DNA of 64,000 bases from Paenibacillus sp. FSL K6-1330 (GCF_037976825.1 NZ_CP150269.1:4043501-4107500); one strand, 5' to 3'. Shown: positions 45,960 to 55,404, counted from the first letter of the stretch. The notes: generated from the sequence alone by a model not told the origin. Numbers and translations are program-made.

Positions 45960-46407
45960 GGCGAATCATCTCCTTATCAATAAAGTCTAGTACCGGTATC
46001 AGTGTCGGCAAAGACCTGAATGGAGCCGCTTGCAATATGACCCCGTTTCTGTCCAGTGCTGCCGCCCATGGAACGCCAGCAAAGTGTTTTTTCCAATTCT
46101 CCGTCTCCATATGAAACACTTCCGCATACGCAGCAAACGCTTCATAGAATAAGGGCATATTGTCCTCCAGTGTGTCCACTAGCATGACCGTATTAACCGA
46201 ATGCATCTGATAGTAATCGGATAACACAGCAAGGGCATCTTGGCAAGCCGCACACCGAGTAGAAACGACAATCACTAACAGTCCGTTTCCTAAAAAATCA
46301 TATAGATTTTTCGTCCCTACGGGGAAGTTAGGAAGCAACTCCCCAATCTCGGGTACAACACGTTGCTGCGCCTTTTTCAAGAATTTCCTGTAACCATTAT
46401 GTTCCAT
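45949..46407 (-). CDS. Thioredoxin-like protein (CAAC)
   Basis: Protein of 152 residues with a redoxin-like pattern: GNGLLVIVVSTRCAACQDAL with active site C-A-A-C, and FAGVPWAAALDRNGVILQAA around the cis-Pro. Companion of the CAVC protein that follows it by overlap. The pair may be a redox relay. Confidence 0.75.
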   Translation of the reverse strand: MEHNGYRKFLKKAQQRVVPEIGELLPNFPVGTKNLYDFLGNGLLVIVVSTRCAACQDALAVLSDYYQMHSVNTVMLVDTLEDNMPLFYEAFAAYAEVFHMETENWKKHFAGVPWAAALDRNGVILQAAPFRSLPTLIPVLDFIDKEMIRHDD

Positions 46408-46426
46408 CAGTCATCCTCCCCCCATG

Positions 46427-49111
46427 TTACTCTGTCCGACTGATCTGTTTACGTCTTAATCCGGCTGTGCTGAATCGGTTGAACAACCAGATGAAGATCA
46501 GCAATCCAAAGATGAGACCTGTCACTTCCAGATAAGGGAACGAAAACTTAACCCCCATCCACGCCAAACGCATCAGCATCTCCGAACCGAGCCTTCCGAC
46601 CACAATACCGCTAATCAGCCCAATGATACCAATCAGACAACCCTCTACGATAAAAACCTGTTTCAACGACTTTTGACTTACCCCCATCTGCCATAACATG
46701 ACCATATGGGGAGCCCGCTCCTGTACAGATCGAATCTGAATCACATACATGCCGAGTAAGGCCATAAGCATCATGAATGACATAATGTAAGAAAACAGCG
46801 TGAATTCAGCTTTAACAATCGTCGTAATGATTGCCTGGTCCTCACCAGGCGTTCTGACCGTAACACCAGCTGTTTTTGTAAAATGGTATTTCAGTGTCTT
46901 TATGGAATCTACCGCCGTCACACCTGTATCAGTCAACTGCAAAAGCGCATAGCCTTTGGGATCCCCAGGGTGCTTATAAGCGCCGTTTGTGCTATATTTA
47001 TTGTAGAGTTCGTCAGCCACTAAAAATACGTTGCCATTGAAGCGGTTATCTTTACCAATGGCGAACGTTCCCGCTATCGTGACCACTTCCTCTCCAATCA
47101 GGTTCTCCTCTTTGCCCCCACCTTTCAGTAAACGAAGCGGAATCTGATCGCCTACTTGGTACGTGCCTTCCAATGAATCATCCACCAGAACGACAGACGC
47201 CTGATCGCTCATGGCCTGAAATACTTCTGCATCGCTCTGAAATTGCGGCGCACGGGAGGTGAGCGGTAATTGGTAACCTTCCCCTAGCCACTTTCCCCAC
47301 ACAACTTGCGAATATGCCCATTTGTTACCATTCGTAGGGGGTGTTAGTTCTGTAAGATCAAGTGCATTGTCAGGAGATGAAACCAATAGTCTGTACGTAT
47401 CCATGTAGGCAGCACCATGCACGATTTCTTGTACTTCATTCATATTGTCTGTCAGCTTATCTTTTTCCCGCTCATCGGCATAAGACATATAAGCGTCGGT
47501 AGCCATAAAAGAATCTCTCTTGTTTGCAGCGGCATAATCTTCAACATTGGAAGCGAAACTGATCATCACAATCAAACAGCAGGATAATACCGTGAACAAT
47601 AAAACGATGCCAAATGAACGATTAAACCGCATATGCGGGTACTGCGTGCCTAACGTAACAGCCAAACGATCCAACCACCGATGCGGCAAAACGGAGGATG
47701 CCCGTTTCATCCAAGGTACAATGAGAAACATAAGATAGGCAGTCGTTATAATTCCAATAAGCCAACTTATAATCGAACCGAATACTTTTGCATCAAGCCT
47801 ATCGCCATCTGAAAGCCCCTCTGTGGCGACATAATTAAAATAAATGAATGCCACTGTGACAAGGAGACAACCTAAGATTTTGAGCAGACGCTTCTGTGCC
47901 GGATTCACACGATTGTCCTCCTTGCCCATAAGGTGCAGAATGGATGTGCGCTTAATGAAACGCCCGACAAAACAAGCGAGGAGTAAGAAAACGATAAACA
48001 TGGCCAACGCAATCCAGCATGTTGCCACCACATCCACGTGGGGTTGGATTGGATAGGCGTAAGCGGCATACCGTTCCAGTAATTGTTCGATATAAAATAC
48101 ATTAACAGACAGCAATCCGAAACCGAGTACATTCCCGAGAACAACTCCCGAGATGGTAATGACCGCACACAGTAACGTACACTCACTCACATAGATGACA
48201 AAGCAGTTGCGGTTACTGAGTCCAAGCGATCGGAGCACGCCAAGATAATATTTGCGCCTTTCTTTCAGAATATTAAACAACTGCGCCAACAGCAGAATTC
48301 CAGCGAACAAAGAAACAGCGACAAAAAACAAAAATGGAGGCGTGAAAATACTCTGCACCATCGACATATGAGATAGCGCTTCTTTTTTGATTGCTCTCTC
48401 CGTGAGATCCGTAAAAAAGGAAGTGCCTGGTAATGATGAATACATCATGTCCGTCGCCAGTAAAATACTTTGTGCGCTTGCTTCTGGAACGCCGAATAGC
48501 TGATGCGCAAGCCTATCCGAAAGAATAACTGTCCCTTGTGCGCGCATTGTTCCGCGAAAACCTGTTAATCCGCGTTCCTCTGCTACATCACGGATCGTTA
48601 CAGGCACTTCTTGCCCGGCAAACGAGATCACCATTGTTTCACCGGCACTAAGTCCCAACCGCCGTGCCAGCGGAACGGATACAATCGCTTCTTCTGCTGT
48701 CAGGAGATCCGTAGACCACAGCGGTTGCTTCGGTTCTAATTCCCGAGCCTTTTGAAAATCAAACCCTAATGCAACGATGCTATCTTCCCTGGCTTTCTCA
48801 TTATTCCCGCTGTGCACGGAAACTACCTGAGACACGTAGGGGAGACTGGTAATATTCCTGGTTTGAAGCTTCGTTTGAACATTCTTAATCTGAGCCTCGG
48901 TCAAATCAAGTCCGACACGCGAATAAATCTCTGTACCAATGACACCAAAGTGTTTTTCTTCCCATTGTGATTTGCTGTGTGTAATAGAAGAAATGACAAA
49001 ATAACAAGAAAAAATCAGAACGACACCGATAGACCCTATGCATACGGTGAGTAGCGTTTGCCGTATCTGGGCCAAAAAATTTCTGGCTCCCATTTTCCAA
49101 AATATGCCCAT
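46427..49111 (-). CDS. FtsX-like ABC transporter permease
   Basis: Large permease of 894 residues. Helix near 20-40, extracytoplasmic domain, then FtsX domain at about 265-395 (ILLLAQLFNILKERRKYYLG, LRSLGLSNRN), a second extracytoplasmic domain, and a second FtsX domain at about 775-885 (MLMALLGMYVIQIRSVQERA). Ten predicted helices in all, typical of antimicrobial peptide detoxification or export permeases. First gene of the operon permease, Trx, Trx, ATPase, MauE. No precursor peptide gene is evident nearby. Confidence 0.88.
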   Translation of the reverse strand: MGIFWKMGARNFLAQIRQTLLTVCIGSIGVVLIFSCYFVISSITHSKSQWEEKHFGVIGTEIYSRVGLDLTEAQIKNVQTKLQTRNITSLPYVSQVVSVHSGNNEKAREDSIVALGFDFQKARELEPKQPLWSTDLLTAEEAIVSVPLARRLGLSAGETMVISFAGQEVPVTIRDVAEERGLTGFRGTMRAQGTVILSDRLAHQLFGVPEASAQSILLATDMMYSSLPGTSFFTDLTERAIKKEALSHMSMVQSIFTPPFLFFVAVSLFAGILLLAQLFNILKERRKYYLGVLRSLGLSNRNCFVIYVSECTLLCAVITISGVVLGNVLGFGLLSVNVFYIEQLLERYAAYAYPIQPHVDVVATCWIALAMFIVFLLLACFVGRFIKRTSILHLMGKEDNRVNPAQKRLLKILGCLLVTVAFIYFNYVATEGLSDGDRLDAKVFGSIISWLIGIITTAYLMFLIVPWMKRASSVLPHRWLDRLAVTLGTQYPHMRFNRSFGIVLLFTVLSCCLIVMISFASNVEDYAAANKRDSFMATDAYMSYADEREKDKLTDNMNEVQEIVHGAAYMDTYRLLVSSPDNALDLTELTPPTNGNKWAYSQVVWGKWLGEGYQLPLTSRAPQFQSDAEVFQAMSDQASVVLVDDSLEGTYQVGDQIPLRLLKGGGKEENLIGEEVVTIAGTFAIGKDNRFNGNVFLVADELYNKYSTNGAYKHPGDPKGYALLQLTDTGVTAVDSIKTLKYHFTKTAGVTVRTPGEDQAIITTIVKAEFTLFSYIMSFMMLMALLGMYVIQIRSVQERAPHMVMLWQMGVSQKSLKQVFIVEGCLIGIIGLISGIVVGRLGSEMLMRLAWMGVKFSFPYLEVTGLIFGLLIFIWLFNRFSTAGLRRKQISRTE

Positions 49112-49333
49112 AACATCACCAACTTTCCCTTACGGGCGCTTATAATCTTCGTCCCCTTAATACAGACACAAATAGTAAATCTAAAGATGCTCTTATGTAT
49201 TCCGTAGGACTACTTGATACCTTTTCGTGAACCGATCTTTCCCTGCATAAATAGACGCTCGAATTAGTCCAACCCCTTCACTTTTTTAAATTATTTATTT
49301 TTTTCGTAATTGCCTAAAAAACGGAGTTAACAA

Positions 49334-49541
49334 TTAATTGTATTCTATTTGAAGTACGACTGTATGGAGTTCAACTTGAGGGTTAAACCGAGGCTCATCT
49401 AACAAGTTCATTCGTGTTCCAGCACATCCTGCTTTCGGGTCAGTTGCGCCATAGACAACTCTTAGTGTTCAAGCTAGAATGATCGCCCCTCCACACATGG
49501 AAGCAAGGTTCTAATGTGACATACAATGTACAGTCAAGAAA
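49334..49541 (-). pseudogene. tadA: tadA relic (tRNA adenosine deaminase)
   Basis: Minus-strand reading gives DCTLYVTLEPCFH, a frameshift, then MCGGAIILA, stop, TLRVVYGATDPKAGCAGT and MNLLDEPRFNPQVE. These are the zinc-ligand PCxxC and C-terminal parts of a TadA deaminase, with an in-frame TGA and a frameshift. The N-terminal part is missing. Confidence 0.75.
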
Positions 49542-49658
49542 TCTCCATGCTTGAATATGAGAAGCCTCAAACCAGCCGTTGACCGGCTTTTCCACAAAAT
49601 CGAGGGGGTGGATTTCTTTTTGTGCGAGTGATCCACTTGTAGATTGCTCTTTTTTCCG

Positions 49659-50090
49659 TTACGCACTGGATACCAGGCTTCTCATCTTATCAGCCTGATT
49701 TTCCTGGATCTGCCCCAGCGCCAGCCCGCATCGCATCTTCATCTTGACCATGCCACGAATGGTGTACAGTTTAAATCCAAACGATACATCCTACCGGCTG
49801 TTCACGTGTTCCACCGCTGTACTCTTGTTGTATTCCTTTTCCCCACTTGTAGCTGGCGCGATCAATCGGCGTAACGATGTGCCGGTCTTCCGAAAGCGGA
49901 ATGCAAATGCCCTGCGCTACCGGGCATGTTGCGGCATCGGCTCAGGTGATCCCCATTATTTGGCAGACACAGCTTCTTGAGGGTGTCACGCTCCTTCTCG
50001 AAACCGGCATTACACATCTCCCGCTGTTTCCCCGTAGACATCGTGCCTTTGTAGTCTTAGACGACGTTCTCTCTGCCGCTCAGAAGCCGC
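49659..50090 (-). mobile_element. IS1182-type transposase relic
   Basis: Minus-strand reading gives MCNAGFEKERDTLKKLC, then in other frames RASYKWGKEYNKSTAVEHVN, SR-stop-DVSFGFKLYTIRGMVK and IQENQADKMRSLVSSA. These are the C-terminal motifs of IS1182/IS4-like DDE transposases (YNKRTAVERVNSR). Several frameshifts and a stop make it inactive. Confidence 0.72.
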
Positions 50091-50117
50091 ATCGGCTCCC
50101 TGTCCCGCCACCTAGTG

Positions 50118-50267
50118 AGAAAGACGTGGTTCCTTTGTGAGAATGAATATAATCATAGCTCTGATACTGCATTTAAGTGGAATGAATTTGAAGAAGTTGG
50201 AAAAGCAGCAAATCATCTTGAGGAATTTTTTGATTTCATAATGTCGAATACAATAGAGTTCCCATGA
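50118..50267 (+). pseudogene. SMI1/KNR4-type gene, 3' part
   Basis: KTWFLCENEYNHSSDTAFKW then NEFEEVG, HLEEFFDFIMSN and TGA at 50265. The W-F-L-C and F-x-W-N-E-x-E motifs are those of the middle and end of SMI1/KNR4-type proteins, and the orientation is the same as the 5' part at 43759. Only about 10 to 15 codons seem missing between the two parts. The extreme C-terminus may itself be degraded. Confidence 0.6.
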
Positions 50268-50278
50268 TAAAAATAGGT

Positions 50279-50330
50279 AAGGCACACAACCTTAGTTCGG
50301 TACTCAACCGGACTAAGGTTGTGTGCCTTC
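50279..50330. terminator. Very strong hairpin after YdeI-type gene
   Basis: AAGGCACACAACCTTAGT pairs fully with ACTAAGGTTGTGTGCCTT (22-bp stem counting TCGG/CCGG). On the minus strand a T-rich stretch follows after eight bases. Probably the terminator of the gene at 50343, perhaps bidirectional. Confidence 0.65.
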
Positions 50331-50342
50331 AACCCAGAAATA

Positions 50343-50912
50343 TCAATAGTCTAGTAGACGGCCATTATCGTTCCATTGACCGTACATTTTATTCTCTCTC
50401 GTGTTGTTTATGAACTTGTCTAATCTGCTCTTAAATAATTCTGGCTGATTCTTATTGCTTTGTATCGTGTCGATCCGAACTCTTTTATAAAGACCTGGAA
50501 ATGCCATGAAATTCTCATATACTTGCTTTTCCTCTTTTAGTCTTTGCTCAATAACTCCATCGAGTCTGAAAGAATCGTGATCCATCTCAGGAAGAACCAT
50601 TCTGCCTTCGTCTCTCATGAACCCCAGCTTTTCAAGTCGGCGGACGCGTTCTTTATTTAATTCAGTCCATGAACTTTTCTTACTTCTAGGTGATAGTCTC
50701 TGAGCCAGCTCTCTTTCAGAAATTTTCTTCTTGACGCTATCAATCCATCCAAAGCATAATGCTTCCTCAACGACGTCTAAATATAACAATTTATCAGGGG
50801 TTGGCGTCATACTAACCAAGACCCAGCAAGACTCCTCAGTCTTGCCATGGTTCTGCAGCCAAATCCTTAAATCCTCTCTTGATGTTACTGGAATTACATG
50901 TTCGATTTCCAT
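50343..50912 (-). CDS. YdeI/OmpD-associated family protein
   Basis: Protein of 189 residues. LRIWLQNHGKTEESCWVLVS, ALCFGWIDSVKKKISERELA and QRLSPRSKKSSWTELNKERV are signatures of the YdeI family of small cytosolic proteins of unknown role. Single gene. Confidence 0.88.
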   Translation of the reverse strand: MEIEHVIPVTSREDLRIWLQNHGKTEESCWVLVSMTPTPDKLLYLDVVEEALCFGWIDSVKKKISERELAQRLSPRSKKSSWTELNKERVRRLEKLGFMRDEGRMVLPEMDHDSFRLDGVIEQRLKEEKQVYENFMAFPGLYKRVRIDTIQSNKNQPELFKSRLDKFINNTRENKMYGQWNDNGRLLDY

Positions 50913-50991
50913 AGCTAATCCCCATCCTCCTCCTTTCTAATGAGAATATCAAAACATGGCCCTTTCATTGGAAGGCCATGTTTTGAATGAG

Positions 50992-51456
50992 TTACTGTTT
51001 GTTTGAACTAACTTTATCAAGGAAGCGATCTGCGTCACTATTAAATTTCCAGGCAACTCCGAACTGATCAACCAGCATTCCAAAACACGAAGACCAAGGA
51101 GTATTAGATAACGGCATCACAACATGGCCACCAACAGATAATTGATTAAAGTATTCTTGCAAAGTTTGTTTATCGTCCATGACTAGACTAATAAGTACGT
51201 TGTTTCCTTTAACCAGCTCACCTGTCACCGCCTTCATGGAAGGCAAAATATCCGACATCATAATTTTCCCGCCTGCAAACTCTACCGAAGACTCCATGAT
51301 CATATCGAGTTCATTTTCTGGCAACGGATAGTTTGGATCCTGAGGAAAATCCCTAAATTTCACTTTTTTTACCTCGTTCGCATTTAGAGCCTCCGAATAA
51401 AATTCAATTGCTCTTTCTGCGATTCCATCAAAGTTTAAATATGCAATTGCTGACAT
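50992..51456 (-). CDS. VOC-family protein (PhnB-like)
   Basis: Glyoxalase-fold protein of 154 residues (MSAIAYLNFDGIAERAIEFY, GGHVVMPLSNTPWSSCFGML, FGVAWKFN). The start at 51456 follows AAGGAGG. PhnB-like VOC proteins include resistance and demethylase-like enzymes, but the usual function is unknown. It is divergent from the WYL regulator, which may control it. Confidence 0.85.
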   Translation of the reverse strand: MSAIAYLNFDGIAERAIEFYSEALNANEVKKVKFRDFPQDPNYPLPENELDMIMESSVEFAGGKIMMSDILPSMKAVTGELVKGNNVLISLVMDDKQTLQEYFNQLSVGGHVVMPLSNTPWSSCFGMLVDQFGVAWKFNSDADRFLDKVSSNKQ

Positions 51457-51554
51457 AAAGTTGTACCTCCTTCTTTTGATAAATGAAGTATAATTTATTA
51501 GTGGTGACAGACGCATGTCACCATTTAAAAATTTGCACCAAAAGAGGGGCAGCT

Positions 51555-52463
51555 ATGGAGAAGGTTGAGAGATTAATATCTATCATCATGATATTGCTGA
51601 AAAAAGATATCGTTTCAACAAAAGAATTCGCACAATTATTTAACGTTTCCAAAAGAACGATTCTTCGCGATATGGAAACACTGAGCTTATCCAACATTCC
51701 CATCTATTCTGTTCATGGAGTTCATGGCGGATACGGTATTATGGATGAATACAAGGTGGATAAGCGTCTCTTAAGCAGCTCCGACTTAGAAAATATATTG
51801 ACTGCGCTCGGCGGATTGGAACAAATTCTAATTAGCGAGGAAGTTGAAATCACGATTAAAAAAATGGAAGCCATGGTTCACCCCATGTCACTGAAAAGTT
51901 CAGTCCGACTTTCATTTTATGATTGGGAGGGTCGGTCCGAGATTCTTCAAACCTTGAAGACATGCCAGGAATCGATAATAGGGAGAAAGTTACTTTCATT
52001 CGATTATATAGATAAAAATGGCATGATAACGAATCGAATTGTTGAGCCGTATCAGCTTCATTTTAGCGAAACGAGTTGGTATTTAAAGGGATTCTGTTTA
52101 CATCGTCAGAGCTATAGAACATTTAAATTATCCAGGATCGATAATCTCATTATGGATGAAGAAACCTTTATCCCTAGAGATTATGTATTTGAACAAAATG
52201 AAGCCGGTTATCAACCTCAACTTGTTGCTATCAAGGCGTTGATTGCGCCCAGTGTAAAAGATCAATTCATTGAAAGATACGGTCGCAAGAGCATTGAAAA
52301 CTTTAACTCTGAATATTTCTTAGCCACTATCCATATTCCTCAGAACAGTATTGGATTTCAATTTTTAGCAAGTTTCGGGACGAATCTAGAAATCGTAGAG
52401 CCCCAATCCTATGTTCAAGAATTCCGTAATTATTTGCTCAAAATGGTAAATAAATATTCCTGA
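51555..52463 (+). CDS. HTH-WYL transcription regulator (YafY-like)
   Basis: Regulator of 302 residues. An HTH_11 domain (TKEFAQLFNVSKRTILRDME) opens it, then a WYL domain with RIVEPYQLHFSETSWYLKGF and FKLSRIDNL, then the WCX extension. ATG 51555 follows GAGGGG. Ligand unknown. Divergent from the VOC gene. Confidence 0.9.
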   Translation: MEKVERLISIIMILLKKDIVSTKEFAQLFNVSKRTILRDMETLSLSNIPIYSVHGVHGGYGIMDEYKVDKRLLSSSDLENILTALGGLEQILISEEVEITIKKMEAMVHPMSLKSSVRLSFYDWEGRSEILQTLKTCQESIIGRKLLSFDYIDKNGMITNRIVEPYQLHFSETSWYLKGFCLHRQSYRTFKLSRIDNLIMDEETFIPRDYVFEQNEAGYQPQLVAIKALIAPSVKDQFIERYGRKSIENFNSEYFLATIHIPQNSIGFQFLASFGTNLEIVEPQSYVQEFRNYLLKMVNKYS

Positions 52464-52628
52464 AGGCTTTAAAAACGCCATGGATCTGCACAAACCCGAT
52501 GTGGATATTCTGGTAGGGACGGATGTATCCCCCGTTTCTGTTCCAATCTTGGTGATCCAACAACGACGATCTCGGATTCCTTGGCAATCAAATCCGTGTG
52601 GTTCAATGGTGCGCTTCAGTTAGGTTAA
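52462..52628 (+). pseudogene. Amidohydrolase relic
   Basis: NAMDLHKPDVDILVGTDVSP followed, in another frame, by GDPTTTISDSLAIKSVWFNG and a stop. This is the G-T-D metal site and the C-terminal strand of a metal-dependent amidohydrolase, with most of the intervening sequence missing. It directly follows the WYL gene stop. Confidence 0.6.
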
Positions 52629-52685
52629 TATGGTCAAGGCGAATGATGAGTGAACCAACGACCCTTTTAAAGCTTATCGTCCCCT

Positions 52686-52879
52686 CAATGTGTGAGGACT
52701 GTAGTTCCGCTATTTCTTTTTTTTTGCCCATTAGCGAATGTATGAGGACATGAGATCCGCTATTGTAGGTTATCGCAGGCTAAATTTGTGGTTATGGGTA
52801 GATTAACGGAACATATGTCCGGATTGACTCCCAAATGGACCGATTTTCGGTAAATAGCGGATCGTGTGTCCGCATGGGC
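52686..52879. repeat. Cluster of four short related repeats
   Basis: Units around GCGGAWCNNNNGTCC occur at 52686-52712 and 52736-52762 (minus) and at 52803-52826 and 52855-52879 (plus), e.g. GCGGATCTCATGTCCTCAT and GCGGATCGTGTGTCCGCAT. The two pairs point toward each other. Looks like an intergenic repeat family. Short GCTAA motifs follow up to 52928. Confidence 0.6.
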
Positions 52880-52924
52880 CCCAAAATCATTCGCTAAAGT
52901 AGCTAATATAGCTAACTATAATAG

Positions 52925-53836
52925 CTAAAGAGTTTTATTCTCCTCCTCTATAGCAATAACTTCCCTTGCTGCTTCTATGAAAGATAATATGATGGGTGAA
53001 AGCCACTTATCTTTATGCCATAACATCTGTGTATACACGTGCAAGTCCGGAATTTGCCATGGAAGAGCAACAAGTTCGCCCCGTTCAACTTCGGCTTTCG
53101 TTACGATTTCAGGAAGAAAGGCAATACCGATTCCCGAAATTGCACATTGTTTAATGGCTTCGGCACTTTGAAACTCTAAATAAGTAATCGTATCAATGCC
53201 CTCTTTCTCAAATTGCCGGTCAAACATGGTTCGATAGGGACACCCCTTTTCATTCGTAAGAAATACTTGTCCATGAAAGTCTTCCAGTTGCAGTACCGTT
53301 GGTTTCACAAGTGGATGGTCAGGAGCAGCGAATAAGCGGAAAGTTTCTTCCACCATCGGCTCCACTTCAAGTCCGCTCGAGCGAATGGGTTCGTCCAACA
53401 TAAATACGACATCCGCGGCTCCCTCAAAGAGCGCTTGCTTGAGTTCTTGATTGGGAACGGAGCGGAAGATGAGGCGCACTCCAGGATAGCGTGAACGAAA
53501 TAGTTGAAAGACAGCTGGAAGCCGATAGGCGCAAATAACCTCATTGGCACTGATCGTTAGAGTGCCGATAAGATTTTCATTATCATGAACGACGCTGCGG
53601 GCTTCATCCAATTTGTCTAAAACACTTTGGATCTGAATTAAAAAGCGTTTACCTGCAGTTGTGAGAACGAGCTGCTTGCCCAAGCGGTCAAAGAGACGAA
53701 CACCAAGCTCATCCTCCAAGGCTTTCATTTGCATCGTGACGTTGGAGGGGACGTAGTTCAGCACTTCCGCAGCCCGAGAGAAATTTAATGTTGATGCAAC
53801 CGTGCGGAACGTATTCAATTGGCGCAATTCCATCAT
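52925..53836 (-). CDS. LysR-family regulator
   Basis: Regulator of about 303 residues. N-terminal HTH (FRTVASTLNFSRAAEVLNYV) then the periplasmic-binding-like effector domain. Start at ATG 53836 or 53833 after GGGG. Divergent from the alpha/beta hydrolase gene, which is its probable target. Effector unknown. Confidence 0.9.
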   Translation of the reverse strand: MMELRQLNTFRTVASTLNFSRAAEVLNYVPSNVTMQMKALEDELGVRLFDRLGKQLVLTTAGKRFLIQIQSVLDKLDEARSVVHDNENLIGTLTISANEVICAYRLPAVFQLFRSRYPGVRLIFRSVPNQELKQALFEGAADVVFMLDEPIRSSGLEVEPMVEETFRLFAAPDHPLVKPTVLQLEDFHGQVFLTNEKGCPYRTMFDRQFEKEGIDTITYLEFQSAEAIKQCAISGIGIAFLPEIVTKAEVERGELVALPWQIPDLHVYTQMLWHKDKWLSPIILSFIEAAREVIAIEEENKTL

Positions 53837-53977
53837 ATGATCCCCATTCTTACTTTCAATAATATTGAATACAACTTTGAATTTCATTCACTTTTATTGA
53901 GAGTACCACGGATCTATACTTAGTACAAGAAATACACGCTACATGTGTGGTTTCATTTTGAAGGGAGAGAAAAAACG

Positions 53978-54997
53978 ATGGATTATGAGATTTTTGATTT
54001 GGGTGACGTAACCTTGCAATCAGGTGTGACGTTACCGAGCGCTTTTCTTGCTTATAAAACTTATGGAAGATTAAATGAAAAGAAAGATAATGTCATCGTC
54101 TATCCAACTGCTTTTGGCGATCAGCATGTTCAGAATGAATGGTTGATTGGAAACGGCATGGCCCTAGATCCGCGAGAATATTTCATTATCGTTCCAAATC
54201 TATTGGGCAACGGGTTATCCTCGTCTCCCAGTAACACGCCTCCCCCATTTGACCGAGCTCATTTTCCGGGGGTAACCATCTATGACAACGTTAAATTCCA
54301 GCATCGGCTGGTGACCGAAAAATTCGGTATTGAAAAGATCGCTCTCGTCGTTGGATGGTCAATGGGAGGCATTCAAGCATTCCAATGGGGGGCAAGTTAT
54401 CCCGACATGGTGGAACGAATTGCACCTTTCGCCGGAGTTGCAAAGACCTGGCCCCAGACGTATGTGGTCCTGGAAGGAATGAGAGCTCCGCTCATGGCTG
54501 CAGTCCGCTTCGATTCAAGTGAACTAAATCAGTTGACTTCTGCAGACATGCGCGCGGTTGGTCGTGTCTATGCCGGATGGGGCGTATCACACGCGTTTTA
54601 CAGAGAAGAACTTTATCGTGAGCTGGGATTTGACTCATTGGCAGATTTTATGGTGGGCGTCTGGGAAGATAGTTTCATGAAGATGGATCCGCACAATGTC
54701 TTAGCCATGTTATGGACAGGACAAAATGCAGATATCAGCGCAAACTCTTCCTACAACGGAGATTTCGATAAGGCGCTCAAGAGCATTAAAGCACTTGCCT
54801 GCGTCATGCCAGGGAGCACGGATCTCTTCTGCTCTGCGGATGATAACGAATACGAGGCTAAGCTTATGCCTAATGCTGTTTTCAATCCGATCAAGTCGAT
54901 CTGGGGACATTTTGCCGGTCGCGGAATCAACAGTGCCGATAACAAATTTATTGATGATAACCTAAAACGCTTGTTGACGCTTCGTACAGACGGATAG
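53978..54997 (+). CDS. Alpha/beta hydrolase (MetX-like)
   Basis: Alpha/beta-fold protein of 339 residues similar to homoserine O-acetyltransferases: LAYKTYGRLNEKKDNVIVYP, nucleophile elbow VVGWSMGGIQAFQWGASYPD, late Asp in PGSTDLFCSADDNEYEAK and His in IWGHFAGRG. GLLG-type substrate motifs of true MetX are changed, so it may be a hydrolase or another acyltransferase. ATG 53978 follows AAGGGAGAG. Facing the LysR gene. Confidence 0.8.
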   Translation: MDYEIFDLGDVTLQSGVTLPSAFLAYKTYGRLNEKKDNVIVYPTAFGDQHVQNEWLIGNGMALDPREYFIIVPNLLGNGLSSSPSNTPPPFDRAHFPGVTIYDNVKFQHRLVTEKFGIEKIALVVGWSMGGIQAFQWGASYPDMVERIAPFAGVAKTWPQTYVVLEGMRAPLMAAVRFDSSELNQLTSADMRAVGRVYAGWGVSHAFYREELYRELGFDSLADFMVGVWEDSFMKMDPHNVLAMLWTGQNADISANSSYNGDFDKALKSIKALACVMPGSTDLFCSADDNEYEAKLMPNAVFNPIKSIWGHFAGRGINSADNKFIDDNLKRLLTLRTDG

Positions 54998-55016
54998 ATC
55001 ATAACTGAGGTCACCA

Positions 55017-55043
55017 GAACTTACTGGTTGACCTCCTTTTTGT
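55017..55043 (+). terminator. Terminator of the MetX-like gene
   Basis: GAGGTCACCAG and CTGGTTGACCTC form a stem with a single bulge followed by CTTTTTG on the plus strand. Confidence 0.8.
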
Positions 55044-55241
55044 GAAATCCTCATAAATGCAGAGTGTCTTGGATACACGTTAAATGACGCCTTTCTGTAT
55101 TTAGTTCATCCACGCTTCATGAATGCACTGGATGATCAGACAGCTACTGATTTTACGATATTTGCAATCGGTTAGAGTCATTGAGTATTGTTGAGAAAAC
55201 ATCGTTTTGTGTTTCTTCACATTATTGTAGATAAGCAAAGC

Positions 55242-55269
55242 AAAAAAGGCCAACCTATGGGCGGCCTTT
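55242..55269 (-). terminator. Terminator of the Vat-type gene
   Basis: On the minus strand AAAGGCC and GGCCTTT form a stem followed by TTTT, 135 bases after the Vat stop. Confidence 0.7.
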
Positions 55270-55404
55270 CATTACTTGTAGATCGTTAATTATCTGCTGA
55301 TAGGTTGACCTGCAAAAGCTTGAACATGTAACGGGGCTGTCAAGTAGTTTGGAGCTTTAGCTACAAACGCCTGAAAATGGATGGTCGCATTGTGAGCCAC
55401 CCCC

